NCBI RefSeq assembly: GCF_900104575.1
Contig: NZ_LT629731.1
Location: 2,551,804 to 2,615,803, forward strand
DNA length: 64,000 bases
Reading direction: 5' to 3'
DNA from: Bacillus tuaregi
GTDB taxonomy: Bacteria; Bacillota; Bacilli; Bacillales; Cytobacillaceae
Part shown: in pieces, positions 46,144 to 56,018 of the stretch
Position numbering within the stretch: the stretch's first letter is position 1
Layout of the letters: each line of letters begins with the position of its first letter
Notes under the pieces: generated by a model
What the model was told of the DNA's origin: nothing
Seen by the model: only the letters and a program-made list of their open reading frames with translations
Database searches by the model: none
Translations under genes and position numbers: made by a program

Positions 46144-46254
46144 ATGAGCGTAAAAACTTTAAAAATTTGTCCTGAGTGTGGTCAAACGGTGAACGAACAA
46201 ATTGAATCACATATTATGGAATGTGATCGCTGCCTCTCAAAAAAATCAGAATAA
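46144..46254 (+). CDS. YhfH-like small zinc-ribbon protein (36 aa)
   Basis: The product reads MSVKTLKICPECGQTVNEQ, then IESHIMECDRCLSKKSE. Two CxxC pairs 18 residues apart make a small zinc ribbon. The central SHIMECDRCLSKK matches the Bacillus YhfH family as I remember it. AGAGGAGGATAAT precedes the ATG, and a terminator lies 50 nt after the stop. Function is unknown. Confidence 0.8.
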   Translation: MSVKTLKICPECGQTVNEQIESHIMECDRCLSKKSE

Positions 46255-46303
46255 CTACACACAAGCTATTTTTATTCATACAGCTGCAGATGTTTGTACA
46301 GCA

Positions 46304-46333
46304 AAAAATCCCTCCTGTTAAGGAGGGATTTTT
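46304..46333 (+). terminator. Terminator after the YhfH-like gene
   Basis: AAAAATCCCTCC pairs with GGAGGGATTTTT across a 5-6 nt loop. It abuts the left TTAA of the next element. Confidence 0.9.
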
Positions 46334-46614
46334 AATTAACACTTTTGGAGACCCAACCATTTGTCATCAGCTGATATGCGAACACTTTTCCGATATAGAT
46401 GCGTTCATTTCACTATACTAGCTTTTCAGCCAATGTGTGTCAGTTTCGCTATCAATTTCTTTGACTACTATGTTATCGATTCTCCCGATCGATAACTGGG
46501 TTTTCAAGGTATATTGGAATCCTAATCATCTACTTGAGTGAAATAATGATTTCACTTTTATGAGTATGATGACCTTTGGGTTTAGAGTTTATTATTAGCG
46601 TAATAATATTAGAT

Positions 46615-47100
46615 ACTTGTCAAAACTTTTTACTGCTTGCATTTTGCTATAACTTTCTGCTACTTACTTTTCCTCATCCTGTGACTTGGTTAAGTTCCTT
46701 TGCTTGGTTATAACATTGCCTGATCCTTTATAAGCTATTGCAATGGTAAAACTAATGCTCGTACCTTTATAAGTTGTTGGCTACTTTGTTATACACTATT
46801 GCTTGCAACCATTTAAGCTACTTACCTTTAATTATCACTTATGCCTGAAACTTTTAAAGCTGGCTTTTGTTATAACACTTTGCTCCAGAACGTTTTAAGT
46901 TCTTGCTTTTTATCATAACTATTTGCTCATAACTTTTTAAGCTGCTTGCATTTTGCTATAACCACTACTTGTAACTTTATTTAGCTGCTTGCATTTTGCT
47001 ATAACCTAGTGCTCATAACTTTAAACTTACATTTGTCCGAACTATTTGCTTGATAACTTTATTAAGTCTCTTGCAGCTTGAATTACTTTTCACTTACATT
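46615..47100. repeat. Degenerate tandem array, period about 42 bp, roughly 12 units
   Basis: Unit starts marked by AAGCTGCTTGC-like blocks fall at about 46632, 46657, 46694, 46734, 46773, 46817, 46859, 46899, 46941, 46984, 47024 and 47065. Most spacings are 39-44. The best-kept copies (46941 and 46984) share GCTGCTTGCATTTTGCTATA exactly, 43 bp apart. Each unit then has a CATAACTTT block. The units differ throughout, so this is not a CRISPR array, and stops in every frame exclude a protein repeat. Confidence 0.75.
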
Positions 47101-47227
47101 GTTCCTAATTTCAAAGTAGATTCCTCGTTTTGCTCGTATCAATACTATAGGCTGAATGGTCAACTCTATTCCGTTTGAATTCCCCCTTGTATTCAATTTT
47201 TTTGAGGCAGCCTTTCAGTGCTAACAA

Positions 47228-47267
47228 GCAAATGATATTTTATTTACTTGCGTAAAATACTATTTGC
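47228..47267. repeat. Large hairpin near the right end of the element
   Basis: GCAAATGATATTTTA pairs with TAAAATACTATTTGC (13 of 15 pairs) around a TTTACTTGCG loop. It is a candidate structured RNA or transposase-recognition site. Confidence 0.6.
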
Positions 47268-47497
47268 CGTTTTCTGTTTGAAAGGATATAGTTTTTTCAT
47301 TTCTTAACGAAACGAACACTATATGGTTGAGCCTCCAAAAGTGTTAAACTTGTTTTGTAGAATGTTTATTTATCTTTTCTACACTTTTATTATAGCTTAT
47401 AAACGCTTATTGTAAACGCTTCAATCGTGAATTTTCTGTGAATAATGTTTATTAAGATAACTCTTTCCAGTGCATTCGGGTTGTATCAGATAAAAGA

Positions 47498-47521
47498 AAA
47501 ACTACACAAAAAGTGTAGTTT
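47498..47521 (-). terminator. Terminator of the YdjO-like gene
   Basis: AAACTACAC pairs with GTGTAGTTT across AAAAA. On the minus strand T runs follow. The stem overlaps the stop codon. Confidence 0.8.
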
Positions 47522-47711
47522 ATATCTTGGGCAGCTCCCGAATTTCCATTGTCATTTCATGTCCACATAAAGGACATTTTAAATCGTCGGATGCAAAATC
47601 CTTTCTCATCCAGCCGTTACAAGTGGAATCGCTACAGGAGTATACCTCAACATCCTCCATAATATTTTCCAATTTATCATCCTGACCTTTTCTGTTAAAA
47701 AAAATCGGAAT
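47520..47711 (-). CDS. YdjO-like cold-inducible small zinc-ribbon protein, apparent ATT start
   Basis: The 63-aa reading IPIFFNRKGQDDKLEN, then CSDSTCNGWMRKDFAS, then KCPLCGHEMTMEIRELPKI is the YdjO family layout: C-x4-C-NGW, then CPLCG, then REL. The frame is closed by a TAG 9 nt upstream of the first codon, and no ATG, GTG or TTG lies before the conserved FFNRK stretch. The best start is the ATT at 47709-47711, right after AGGGGG. Otherwise translation would begin at internal TTG or ATG codons and lose 13-17 residues. A sequencing error (ATG read as ATT) is possible. Confidence 0.75.
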   Translation of the reverse strand: MPIFFNRKGQDDKLENIMEDVEVYSCSDSTCNGWMRKDFASDDLKCPLCGHEMTMEIRELPKI

Positions 47712-48112
47712 CGCCCCCTAGTTTTTGATGATAGTTCTTTCCTACAACCTTAAGGATGAACTATACATGGTTAGGATACATACCCATTAAATGGTAAGTA
47801 CATTACAATTGATTGAATCCTTATTAGTATGAACAAATTGAAAAAATTTAACAGCGAATCATAAAATTCGCAGCAGTTCATTTCATTTGGGCGGAATGGA
47901 TGATAAGCATGATCAGAACTTTCTCTTCTATATTATTATAACATGGTTTCAATAATAATGATGTTTAACACAAAGTTTATTCTATTTAAGGAATTGTTCC
48001 TATGTCTTGTTTGCGAAACAGTTCTTTATTTTGCGAATTATCACTCATGTTCACATTTTATCCATATGATTCTTGCTCTTTTTTATATATCTTTAACATG
48101 GGAGGGGAAAAC
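47712..48112. other. 401-nt region between the YdjO-like gene and the SCO gene
   Basis: This is the AT-rich divergent promoter region. An ORF extending the SCO gene to 48002 is only an upstream extension without a ribosome binding site. Nothing else is supported. Confidence 0.45.
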
Positions 48113-48712
48113 GTGAAAAAGATTTATATTCTTAGTGCTATCATTGTCCTTATAGGAATTACCGCAGGAATTTCCTATTTTATCGTTAGAGATGTATCTG
48201 CTAAAGTGCCTGATGATACTACCCTTATTACTATGCATGGTGAAGAGTATGATTTTAGTAAATCAGAGAAGAAGCTAAAGTTAGTTGAATTCATGTATAC
48301 CCATTGTCCGGATATATGTCCAACCACTACTTTAAAAATGAATATGCTTAAAAAGGACTTAAAAGCAGCAGGTGTCTATGGTGAGGAGATTCAATTTCTT
48401 ACAATCACCATTGATCCGTACAGAGATACCCCGGAACGGTTGCTGACATATATGGATACCTTCGATATTGAGGATGATGGAAACTGGATTATTTTAACTG
48501 GTGATCAAAACAATATTAAACAAGACCAACGCGAAATACAGGAATTAGCTAATACATTCCAATTTCAATATAGAGACCCTGGCGATGGCTTTTATGTTCA
48601 TAGTACCTTCGTCTTTCTAATTGACGAAAACAACAAATATGTTAAAAAGTTTCCAATGGGTGAGGAGTTTAATAAAGAAGACATTTATAATAAGATTATG
48701 GCTGAAATTTAA
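48113..48712 (+). CDS. SCO1/SenC family copper chaperone / thioredoxin-like protein
   Basis: The 199-aa protein has one N-terminal membrane helix (YILSAIIVLIGITAGISYFIV) and an extracellular SCO domain. It carries the Cu-binding CPDICP pair, TITIDPYRDTPE, and the distal His in YVHSTFVFLID. SCO proteins load Cu into the CuA site of cytochrome oxidase or act as thiol reductants. I use the GTG start at 48113 after GGAGGGG. The gene is separate from any oxidase operon here. Confidence 0.9.
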   Translation: MKKIYILSAIIVLIGITAGISYFIVRDVSAKVPDDTTLITMHGEEYDFSKSEKKLKLVEFMYTHCPDICPTTTLKMNMLKKDLKAAGVYGEEIQFLTITIDPYRDTPERLLTYMDTFDIEDDGNWIILTGDQNNIKQDQREIQELANTFQFQYRDPGDGFYVHSTFVFLIDENNKYVKKFPMGEEFNKEDIYNKIMAEI

Positions 48713-48730
48713 GTCATCCATCGATACAAT

Positions 48731-48763
48731 AAAACAGGCAAGGATGTCCATCTTGCCTGTTTT
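48731..48763. terminator. Bidirectional terminator after the SCO gene
   Basis: AAAACAGGCAAGATG-type arm (48731-48746) pairs with CATCTTGCCTGTTTT. It also serves the convergent small gene at 48767-48961. Confidence 0.85.
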
Positions 48764-48766
48764 CAT

Positions 48767-48961
48767 TTAAATAATCGTCAATACTGTTAAATGTCTAGTT
48801 CTTTTCCCGTCCTGTTGAAGCGATTTGTCTCCTATTTCCCGGGGTAAATCAGTGTTATCAGGTAAATACAATGATATTTTGGAACGAGGCTCAGAAAAGC
48901 TTATTTGTATCCCCGACTTCCTTAACCTATTCACCAAATCAATGAGCTGTCTGCTAGGCAT
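48767..48961 (-). CDS. Small hypothetical protein (64 aa)
   Basis: I do not recognise it. The product begins MPSRQLIDLVNRLRKSGIQI and is basic and soluble. AAAGGGG lies 8 nt before the ATG, and a strong shared terminator follows the stop within 4 nt. Both support a real gene. No homologous small family comes to mind. Confidence 0.55.
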   Translation of the reverse strand: MPSRQLIDLVNRLRKSGIQISFSEPRSKISLYLPDNTDLPREIGDKSLQQDGKRTRHLTVLTII

Positions 48962-50899
<1,938 letters not shown>

Positions 50900-50916
50900 A
50901 CATTTCTTGCAAAACA

Positions 50917-50946
50917 AAACGCAAAGGGATTATCCCTTTGCGTTTT
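50917..50946. terminator. Bidirectional terminator
   Basis: AAAACGCAAAGGG pairs with CCCTTTGCGTTTT across a short loop. It lies between the convergent ABC-F and YuzL-like genes. Confidence 0.88.
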
Positions 50947-50947
50947 A

Positions 50948-51079
50948 TTATGATTGCTTTGTTTTTTTTCGTGCAGAGGATACCTCTCTCATGCCTGTTT
51001 CCATTGTTGTTGTTCCTTGACCTTCTACACGAGATGAGCTTAGTCCTATTTTGGATGGATCTTGCTTTCGTTTACTCAT
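50948..51079 (-). CDS. YuzL-like small protein (43 aa)
   Basis: The product reads MSKRKQDPSKIGLSSSRVEG, then QGTTTMETGMREVSSARKKTK. The pattern K-DPSK-G-SS-VEGQGTT fits the Bacillus YuzL family as I recall it. GGAGGTG lies 8-9 nt before the ATG. The small basic composition is reminiscent of spore-associated peptides, but no function is known to me. Confidence 0.75.
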   Translation of the reverse strand: MSKRKQDPSKIGLSSSRVEGQGTTTMETGMREVSSARKKTKQS

Positions 51080-51122
51080 ATTGAAACACCTCCACCCTTA
51101 TATTGCCGAAATAAATGATTTC

Positions 51123-52310
51123 TTATGCTTTCCCTTTGATATTCTTAAGATATTCCATATATTGATCATCTCTTGATAATGCAGCATTGTATTGCCTTTT
51201 AACGAAGTGTTCCGCTTCCGTAAAGCTGTTAAAGGTCAGCGGTAATGTTTTGCTGCCATTTTCAACAATCCATTGCTGATTATGCTCCTTAATAAACCAT
51301 TTTTCACGATTGTTATTTTCATAAAGTGAGCCTTCTGGATTATTCTTAAGATTATACTGATTTTTGGGTGCATCAAGCCTTGACGGGTCAAGTGGAAAAA
51401 CCTCCTGAACAAACAGCTTATAGGCTGTTTCATTCATCGTGCAGCCCGAAGCCTTCACATGTCCGCCACCGCCAAATTTACCAGCAACTTCAGAAACATC
51501 CACATGATCATGAATCGTTCGGAAGCTCACCTTTTTCCCGCCCATGTTCAGAATCACAATATAATCAAGATGACTATTTTCCTTACCAAGCTCATTCCCT
51601 AGTTCAGAATGATACATTTCAGCATGAACAATTCCGACACAATGGTCATCAATAAACGTTTGGATTAGTTCACGATTTTTCTTGCGAATATATCGATTTA
51701 TTTTCTCTTCTTCCATTTTGAGCAGCTGCTGTTCAAACTCATTAAATGAAAATGAACCCTCAGTCTTCAGTCTCGCAAGCATCTTTCCTTCAAAATCATC
51801 AAGTGAAAGGAGCGAGAATAAATCATTTAGCTGTTTTGCTTTCATTTCATTATTCTTTTCCCATTCCCATGTATCATATAGCCGAATCAACTCTACAAAT
51901 TCATTTAACGAACCCTTTGCTGTCAACCATTGATTTTCTAGTAAATAATCATAAAACAATGATGTTGCAGAGGTTAATCTTCCATCTTCATATTCAACCA
52001 TTACTTCCGCCCAGCTATATTCATTTAAATGCAAGGCTGTTTTATGATGATCAATGAATTGTGCTTTACCACCTTCTCGAACAAATTGATCAATCCGTTT
52101 ACTATTTGCTTCATTGACACTTAAGTCTGTGACCCATATAGTATTGTTTCGAAGCTCATTTTGCTTTGTTGCATCAAAAAAACGTTCAACCTGCGAATTT
52201 ATTCTGGCGACAGAATTATAATGAACCTCCACCTCTTCACCAAAAGCTAATTTCGCTAGTATTCCGCATCCCAGACCATCTAAATCATTATGAGTATATA
52301 AATGAATCAA
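51123..52310 (-). CDS. nrnB: DHH/DHHA1 phosphoesterase, oligoribonuclease NrnB-like
   Basis: The 395-aa protein begins IHLYTHNDLDGLGCGI (DxD metal site), followed by WVTDLSVNE, FIDHHKTA (DHH) and the C-terminal DHHA1 motif GKFGGGGHVKASGC. NrnB (YngD) of B. subtilis degrades short RNA and has similar length. The start is TTG at 52308-52310, with GAGAGGTGG 6 nt upstream; an ATG seven codons earlier lies before that site. There is an extra C-terminal segment of about 70 residues after the DHHA1 motif. Confidence 0.85.
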   Translation of the reverse strand: MIHLYTHNDLDGLGCGILAKLAFGEEVEVHYNSVARINSQVERFFDATKQNELRNNTIWVTDLSVNEANSKRIDQFVREGGKAQFIDHHKTALHLNEYSWAEVMVEYEDGRLTSATSLFYDYLLENQWLTAKGSLNEFVELIRLYDTWEWEKNNEMKAKQLNDLFSLLSLDDFEGKMLARLKTEGSFSFNEFEQQLLKMEEEKINRYIRKKNRELIQTFIDDHCVGIVHAEMYHSELGNELGKENSHLDYIVILNMGGKKVSFRTIHDHVDVSEVAGKFGGGGHVKASGCTMNETAYKLFVQEVFPLDPSRLDAPKNQYNLKNNPEGSLYENNNREKWFIKEHNQQWIVENGSKTLPLTFNSFTEAEHFVKRQYNAALSRDDQYMEYLKNIKGKA

Positions 52311-52517
52311 AATAACCCACCTCTCCAGCATTAATTGTATGTAAAAGAAACGAACAAGTACTAAACGTTCTGCTGCCTTTTTTTACAAACACTCTCTGAT
52401 CATATAAGAATGAAACATAATATATAAAACATTATAACTTTAGCTCCCGCTTGTCAAAAAGAAATCCTCATTTCATACAAAATGTTTATTCCCATAGAAA
52501 GAAAAAATGTAAAATCT

Positions 52518-52544
52518 ATCAAATTCGCCCGTCGAATTTGCGTC
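52518..52544. repeat. Copy 2 of the dispersed 27-bp repeat
   Basis: It matches 5521-5547 at 24 of 27 bases. It contains AAATTCG and CGAATTT and so forms its own small palindrome. Confidence 0.6.
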
Positions 52545-52605
52545 CGGATTACCTGAGCTCGCTTGGGTAAACTACCTTTAAAAAATCCGTGACATCCGCC
52601 GAAGG

Positions 52606-52744
52606 CTTAACTTCATTCAGCCAGGGTTTGAGTCCCCACTGAATCATAGAACCATTTGCATTCAGTTCCCACTTGTAGAAGTGGAGGACTTCTGTACCTG
52701 TCGCAAGCTTTCGGTACAAAAAGCATTTGCTGAATGAAGTTAAG
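52606..52744. mobile_element. Palindrome-bounded short element, IS200/IS605 end-like (PATE/MITE candidate)
   Basis: A perfect 16-bp inverted repeat CTTAACTTCATTCAGC (52606-52621) / complement (52729-52744) bounds 139 bp. Inside are CCACTT-GTAG-AAGTGG (52668-52684) and TGTACC ... GGTACA (52693-52719). Hairpins of the AAGTGGGGGACTTC type are common at right ends of IS200/IS605 (TnpB) elements. The element has no transposase. Confidence 0.5.
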
Positions 52745-52874
52745 CATATGTTCATTTTCCTTGTTCTCAAACAGAAGCTTTCATTTTTGATGACAAGTTC
52801 TCCCCCCTTGTCCGCATATAATGGCTAACAAGACTTATTAATCAAATTCGCAGCCAAATTTAAGGAGGGTGGTT

Positions 52875-53330
52875 ATGAAGCTTGTTATTATTAAAAAACG
52901 TCTTTTATGGTATTGTATTATTTTCATGGTAATATTAGCATCTGCAGGAGGATGGTTTTTTATAAACCAAGAGAACGAAGCGGTATTTAAACAGGAGGAC
53001 CATCAAGATAAGATAAGGGAAATCCATCTTGTAACGGGTGAGTTTTCAGCCAAATTACCCGATAACACGAAAATCGAGGTGTACCGTTGGGATCCTGGCA
53101 CCATATTTATGGAAGTTGGCGAAAAGGTTCATTTATCTATTTTGGGGGTGAACGGAAAAGAACATCCCTTCATCATCGAAAACACAGATATAAAAGGATC
53201 TGTAAAGAAAGGGGAGGAAACAATCGTACCGCTACAATTTCAAAAGGAAGGAATCTATCGTTTAATTTGTCTGTCCCATTCTGATAAAAATCATGAAGGA
53301 CCAATGATTGCCTATATAGTAGTTGATTAA
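52875..53330 (+). CDS. Membrane-anchored cupredoxin-domain protein
   Basis: The 151-aa protein has an N-terminal membrane anchor (LLWYCIIFMVILASAGGWFFI) and a cupredoxin domain outside the cell. Candidate copper ligands are a His in GKEHPFIIEN and the cluster RLICLSHSDKNHEGPM (Cys, His, Met), in the order His...Cys...His...Met of type-1 copper proteins. The ATG at 52875 follows GGAGG at 6 nt. It may be an electron carrier or a copper-binding protein; nothing nearby decides which. Confidence 0.75.
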   Translation: MKLVIIKKRLLWYCIIFMVILASAGGWFFINQENEAVFKQEDHQDKIREIHLVTGEFSAKLPDNTKIEVYRWDPGTIFMEVGEKVHLSILGVNGKEHPFIIENTDIKGSVKKGEETIVPLQFQKEGIYRLICLSHSDKNHEGPMIAYIVVD

Positions 53331-53484
53331 ATCTCTACTTGTCAAAAGACAGTGTGGATCTAATACATTAACCTGATAGCGCTTTCTTTATGTATAACAG
53401 TTATACAATTTTCATTTTGTATATAATACAGTTTCAAATAAATAGAACTAATTATTCAAACTATCATAATACAAAGATAACTTG

Positions 53485-53510
53485 AAACCCTTGTATATCA
53501 AGGGTTTTTT
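53485..53510 (+). terminator. Rho-independent terminator
   Basis: AAACCCTTG pairs with CAAGGGTTT across TATAT, followed by T6. Confidence 0.85.
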
Positions 53511-53535
53511 AACATTCATAAATTGTTCATATATA

Positions 53536-53553
53536 ATGTGATTACTTTCATAA
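53536..53553 (+). promoter_or_regulatory. FNR- or Rex-type operator for pflBA
   Basis: ATGTGATTACTTTCATAA is a near-palindrome. It fits TGTGA-N6-TCACA (FNR/CRP class) at 9 of 10 positions and TGTGAA-N4-TTCACA (Rex) at 10 of 12. It lies about 90 nt before the pflB ATG. Either regulator would give anaerobic control. Confidence 0.5.
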
Positions 53554-53643
53554 ACTATCTGTTACACTACTAATATAGTCATTGTACTACTACCTACTAG
53601 CAAACAATGAGTAACTATTTTAAACCAATGAGGTGACGTAACA

Positions 53644-55905
53644 ATGGAACAATGGAGAGATTTTACAAATGGCGTTTGGCAAAAAGAAGTAAATGTAAGA
53701 GATTTTATTTTAAAGAACTTTACCCCTTATACTGGTGATGATAGCTTTTTAGAAGGACCTACAGAAGCAACAACAAAACTTTGGGATCAAGTAATGGAAC
53801 TATCTAAAAAAGAGCGTGAAGCTGGCGGCGTCTTGGATGCTGACACAAAAATCGTTTCAACCATTACTTCACACGGACCTGGATACTTAACACAAGAACT
53901 TGAACAAATCGTTGGTTTCCAAACAGATAAACCTTTTAAACGTTCGTTAATGCCATTTGGCGGAATCCGCATGGCAAAAACCGCTTTAGAATCATACGGA
54001 TTCGAGTTAGACAAAGAAGTTGAACATACCTTTACGGATTACCGCAAAACACATAACCAAGGCGTTTTCGATGCTTACACACCAGAGATGAGAGCTGCCC
54101 GTTCCGCTGGTGTTATCACGGGATTACCTGATGCTTATGGACGCGGACGTATTATTGGTGACTATCGCCGTGTCGCTCTTTATGGTGTAGATTTCTTAAT
54201 GCAAGAAAAACTTAAAGAATATCAATATATCGGCGATGGCACTATGTCAGATGATGTCATTCGTGACCGCGAGGAATACAGTGAACAATATCGTGCCTTA
54301 AAAGAATTAAAACAAATGGCTGCTTCTTATGGCTTTGATATTTCTCAACCAGCGAAAAATGCGAAGGAAGCAATTCAATGGCTATACTTTGGCTATTTAG
54401 CTGCAATTAAGGAACAAAATGGTGCTGCTATGAGTCTTGGTCGTACTTCTACTTTCTTAGATATTTATATTGAAAGAGATTTACAGAATGGGACTTTAAC
54501 AGAACAAGAAGCACAAGAATTAGTTGACCATTTTGTTATGAAGCTTCGTCTTGTAAAATTCGCAAGAACACCTGAATATAACGAATTATATAGCGGCGAC
54601 CCAACATGGGTAACAGAATCTATCGCAGGTATGGCTCTTGACGGCCGTCCTTTAGTGACAAAGAACTCTTTCCGTTTCTTACACACTTTAGATAACCTAG
54701 GACCGGCTCCAGAACCAAACTTAACCATTCTTTGGTCAACAAAATTACCTGAAGCATTCAAGGCATATGCTGCAAAAATGTCTATCAAATCAAGTGCTAT
54801 TCAATATGAAAATGATGATATGATGAGAGAATTATGGGGCGATGATTACGGCATTGCCTGCTGCGTATCTGCCATGAGAATTGGTAAGCAAATGCAATTC
54901 TTCGGAGCTCGTGTAAATATTGCCAAAGCATTATTATATGCAATTAATGGCGGTGTTGATGAAAAGAAAAAGACACAAGTTGGCCCATCATACCAACCAA
55001 TTACTTCTGAGTATTTAAATTACGAAGAAGTTGTTAAAAACTATGACAAAATGCTTGACTGGTTATGCGGACTATATGTGAACACATTAAATGTGATCCA
55101 TTATATGCATGATAAATACAGCTATGAAAGAATTGAAATGGCTCTTCATGATCGTGAAATTCTCCGCACGATGGCTTGCGGTATCGCTGGATTATCTGTT
55201 GCAGCTGACTCACTTAGTGCTATTAAATATGCAAAAGTAAAAACAATCCGTGACGAAAACGGTCTTGTCGTTGATTACGAAATTGAAGGTGACTACCCTA
55301 AATATGGTAACAATGATGATCGTGTCGATCAAATTGCTGTAGACCTTGTTAACGGAATTATGAACCGAATTAGAAAACATAAAACTTATCGTGGTGCTGT
55401 TCCAACTCAATCAGTATTAACGATTACATCTAACGTTGTATATGGTAAGAAAACAGGCGCAACACCAGATGGCCGTGAAGCAGGTAAACCATTTGCACCA
55501 GGTGCTAATCCAATGCATGGCCGCGACACAAAAGGAGCGCTTGCATCGCTGACTTCTGTAGCCAAATTACCTTACGATGCATCATTAGATGGTATTTCTA
55601 ATACCTTTACCATCACTCCAAAAGCGCTTGGACGTGAGGATCAATCACAAGTAAATAATCTTGTGGCAATGCTTGATGGATATGTGTCAAAGCGCGGTCA
55701 TCATATCAATGTGAACGTATTAAATCGCGACACATTATTAGATGCTGTAGAACATCCAGAATTATATCCGCAATTAACGATTCGTGTTTCTGGTTATGCG
55801 GTTAACTTTATTAAGCTGACTCGCGAGCAACAAATTGACGTTATTAACCGTACGTTCCATGAGAGTATGTCTGCTGCAGAAAAAAAAGAACCTGTTCTTG
55901 TATAA
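53644..55905 (+). CDS. pflB: Formate C-acetyltransferase (pyruvate formate-lyase)
   Basis: This glycyl-radical enzyme makes acetyl-CoA and formate from pyruvate without oxygen. The 753-aa protein has the catalytic Cys pair in [10 protein letters not shown] (about residues 405-406) and the glycyl-radical loop RVSGYAVNF (Gly about 717). GAGGTGACG precedes the ATG. pflA follows 113 bp downstream, separated by a hairpin without a T run (55922-55949), which probably tunes the pflA level. Confidence 0.98.
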   Translation: MEQWRDFTNGVWQKEVNVRDFILKNFTPYTGDDSFLEGPTEATTKLWDQVMELSKKEREAGGVLDADTKIVSTITSHGPGYLTQELEQIVGFQTDKPFKRSLMPFGGIRMAKTALESYGFELDKEVEHTFTDYRKTHNQGVFDAYTPEMRAARSAGVITGLPDAYGRGRIIGDYRRVALYGVDFLMQEKLKEYQYIGDGTMSDDVIRDREEYSEQYRALKELKQMAASYGFDISQPAKNAKEAIQWLYFGYLAAIKEQNGAAMSLGRTSTFLDIYIERDLQNGTLTEQEAQELVDHFVMKLRLVKFARTPEYNELYSGDPTWVTESIAGMALDGRPLVTKNSFRFLHTLDNLGPAPEPNLTILWSTKLPEAFKAYAAKMSIKSSAIQYENDDMMRELWGDDYGIACCVSAMRIGKQMQFFGARVNIAKALLYAINGGVDEKKKTQVGPSYQPITSEYLNYEEVVKNYDKMLDWLCGLYVNTLNVIHYMHDKYSYERIEMALHDREILRTMACGIAGLSVAADSLSAIKYAKVKTIRDENGLVVDYEIEGDYPKYGNNDDRVDQIAVDLVNGIMNRIRKHKTYRGAVPTQSVLTITSNVVYGKKTGATPDGREAGKPFAPGANPMHGRDTKGALASLTSVAKLPYDASLDGISNTFTITPKALGREDQSQVNNLVAMLDGYVSKRGHHINVNVLNRDTLLDAVEHPELYPQLTIRVSGYAVNFIKLTREQQIDVINRTFHESMSAAEKKEPVLV

Positions 55906-55921
55906 TAAATAAGTAAGAGAT

Positions 55922-55949
55922 AAAGAGAAGGGTCTCTTCCCTTCTCTTT
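55922..55949 (+). repeat. Intercistronic hairpin between pflB and pflA
   Basis: AAAGAGAAGGG pairs with CCCTTCTCTTT. Only GACTCTTTC follows, so it is more likely a processing or partial termination signal than a full terminator. Confidence 0.6.
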
Positions 55950-56018
55950 GACTCTTTCATACAGACAACTTACTACTATGCGATATCACATAAAATAAAT
56001 GGATAGGAGCGAATCAAT

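Larger units (their letters stand above)
46336..47347. mobile_element. Non-coding 1-kb element with 21-bp TIRs flanked by TTAA (unclassified)
   Basis: The left end (46340-46360) begins CACTTTTGGAG and runs to CAACCAT. The right end (47323-47343) is its inverted repeat with 19 of 21 identities. TTAA directly flanks both ends (46336-46339 and 47344-47347), as a 4-bp target duplication would. Inside are hairpins near the left end (TTATCGAT ... ATCGATAA around 46472-46496), a degenerate tandem array (46615-47100) and a large hairpin at 47228-47267. I find no ORF with a ribosome binding site on either strand. It looks like a non-autonomous transposon (MITE-like); the mobilising transposase is not in the window. 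IS1380/piggyBac-type elements use TTAA, which is a lead only. Confidence 0.7.
52311..52874. other. 564-nt intergenic region with repeats
   Basis: The region contains copy 2 of the 27-bp repeat (52518-52544) and a palindromic IS605-like remnant (52606-52744). A 73-codon ORF over the remnant has no ribosome binding site and reflects the inverted repeat. Confidence 0.6.
53331..53643. other. 313-nt regulatory region upstream of pflB
   Basis: It contains the terminator of the cupredoxin gene (53485-53510) and a palindromic FNR/Rex-like site (53536-53553). The rest is AT-rich promoter sequence. Confidence 0.55.

Noticed and set aside
46615..47100. CRISPR array
   Set aside because: Spacing of about 42 bp is short for CRISPR, the repeats are not identical, no spacer/repeat boundary exists, and no cas genes are nearby.
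47400..47425. Catabolite-responsive element (TGTAAACGCTT)
   Set aside because: It has at least one core mismatch and lies downstream, not upstream, of the YdjO-like gene.
48002..48112. N-terminal extension of the SCO protein
   Set aside because: The GTG at 48113 has GGAGGGG and is followed by a normal membrane anchor. The extension has no ribosome binding site.
52549..52770. 73-codon ORF on the minus strand
   Set aside because: It lies across the palindromic element and has no ribosome binding site. Its codons follow the inverted repeat.
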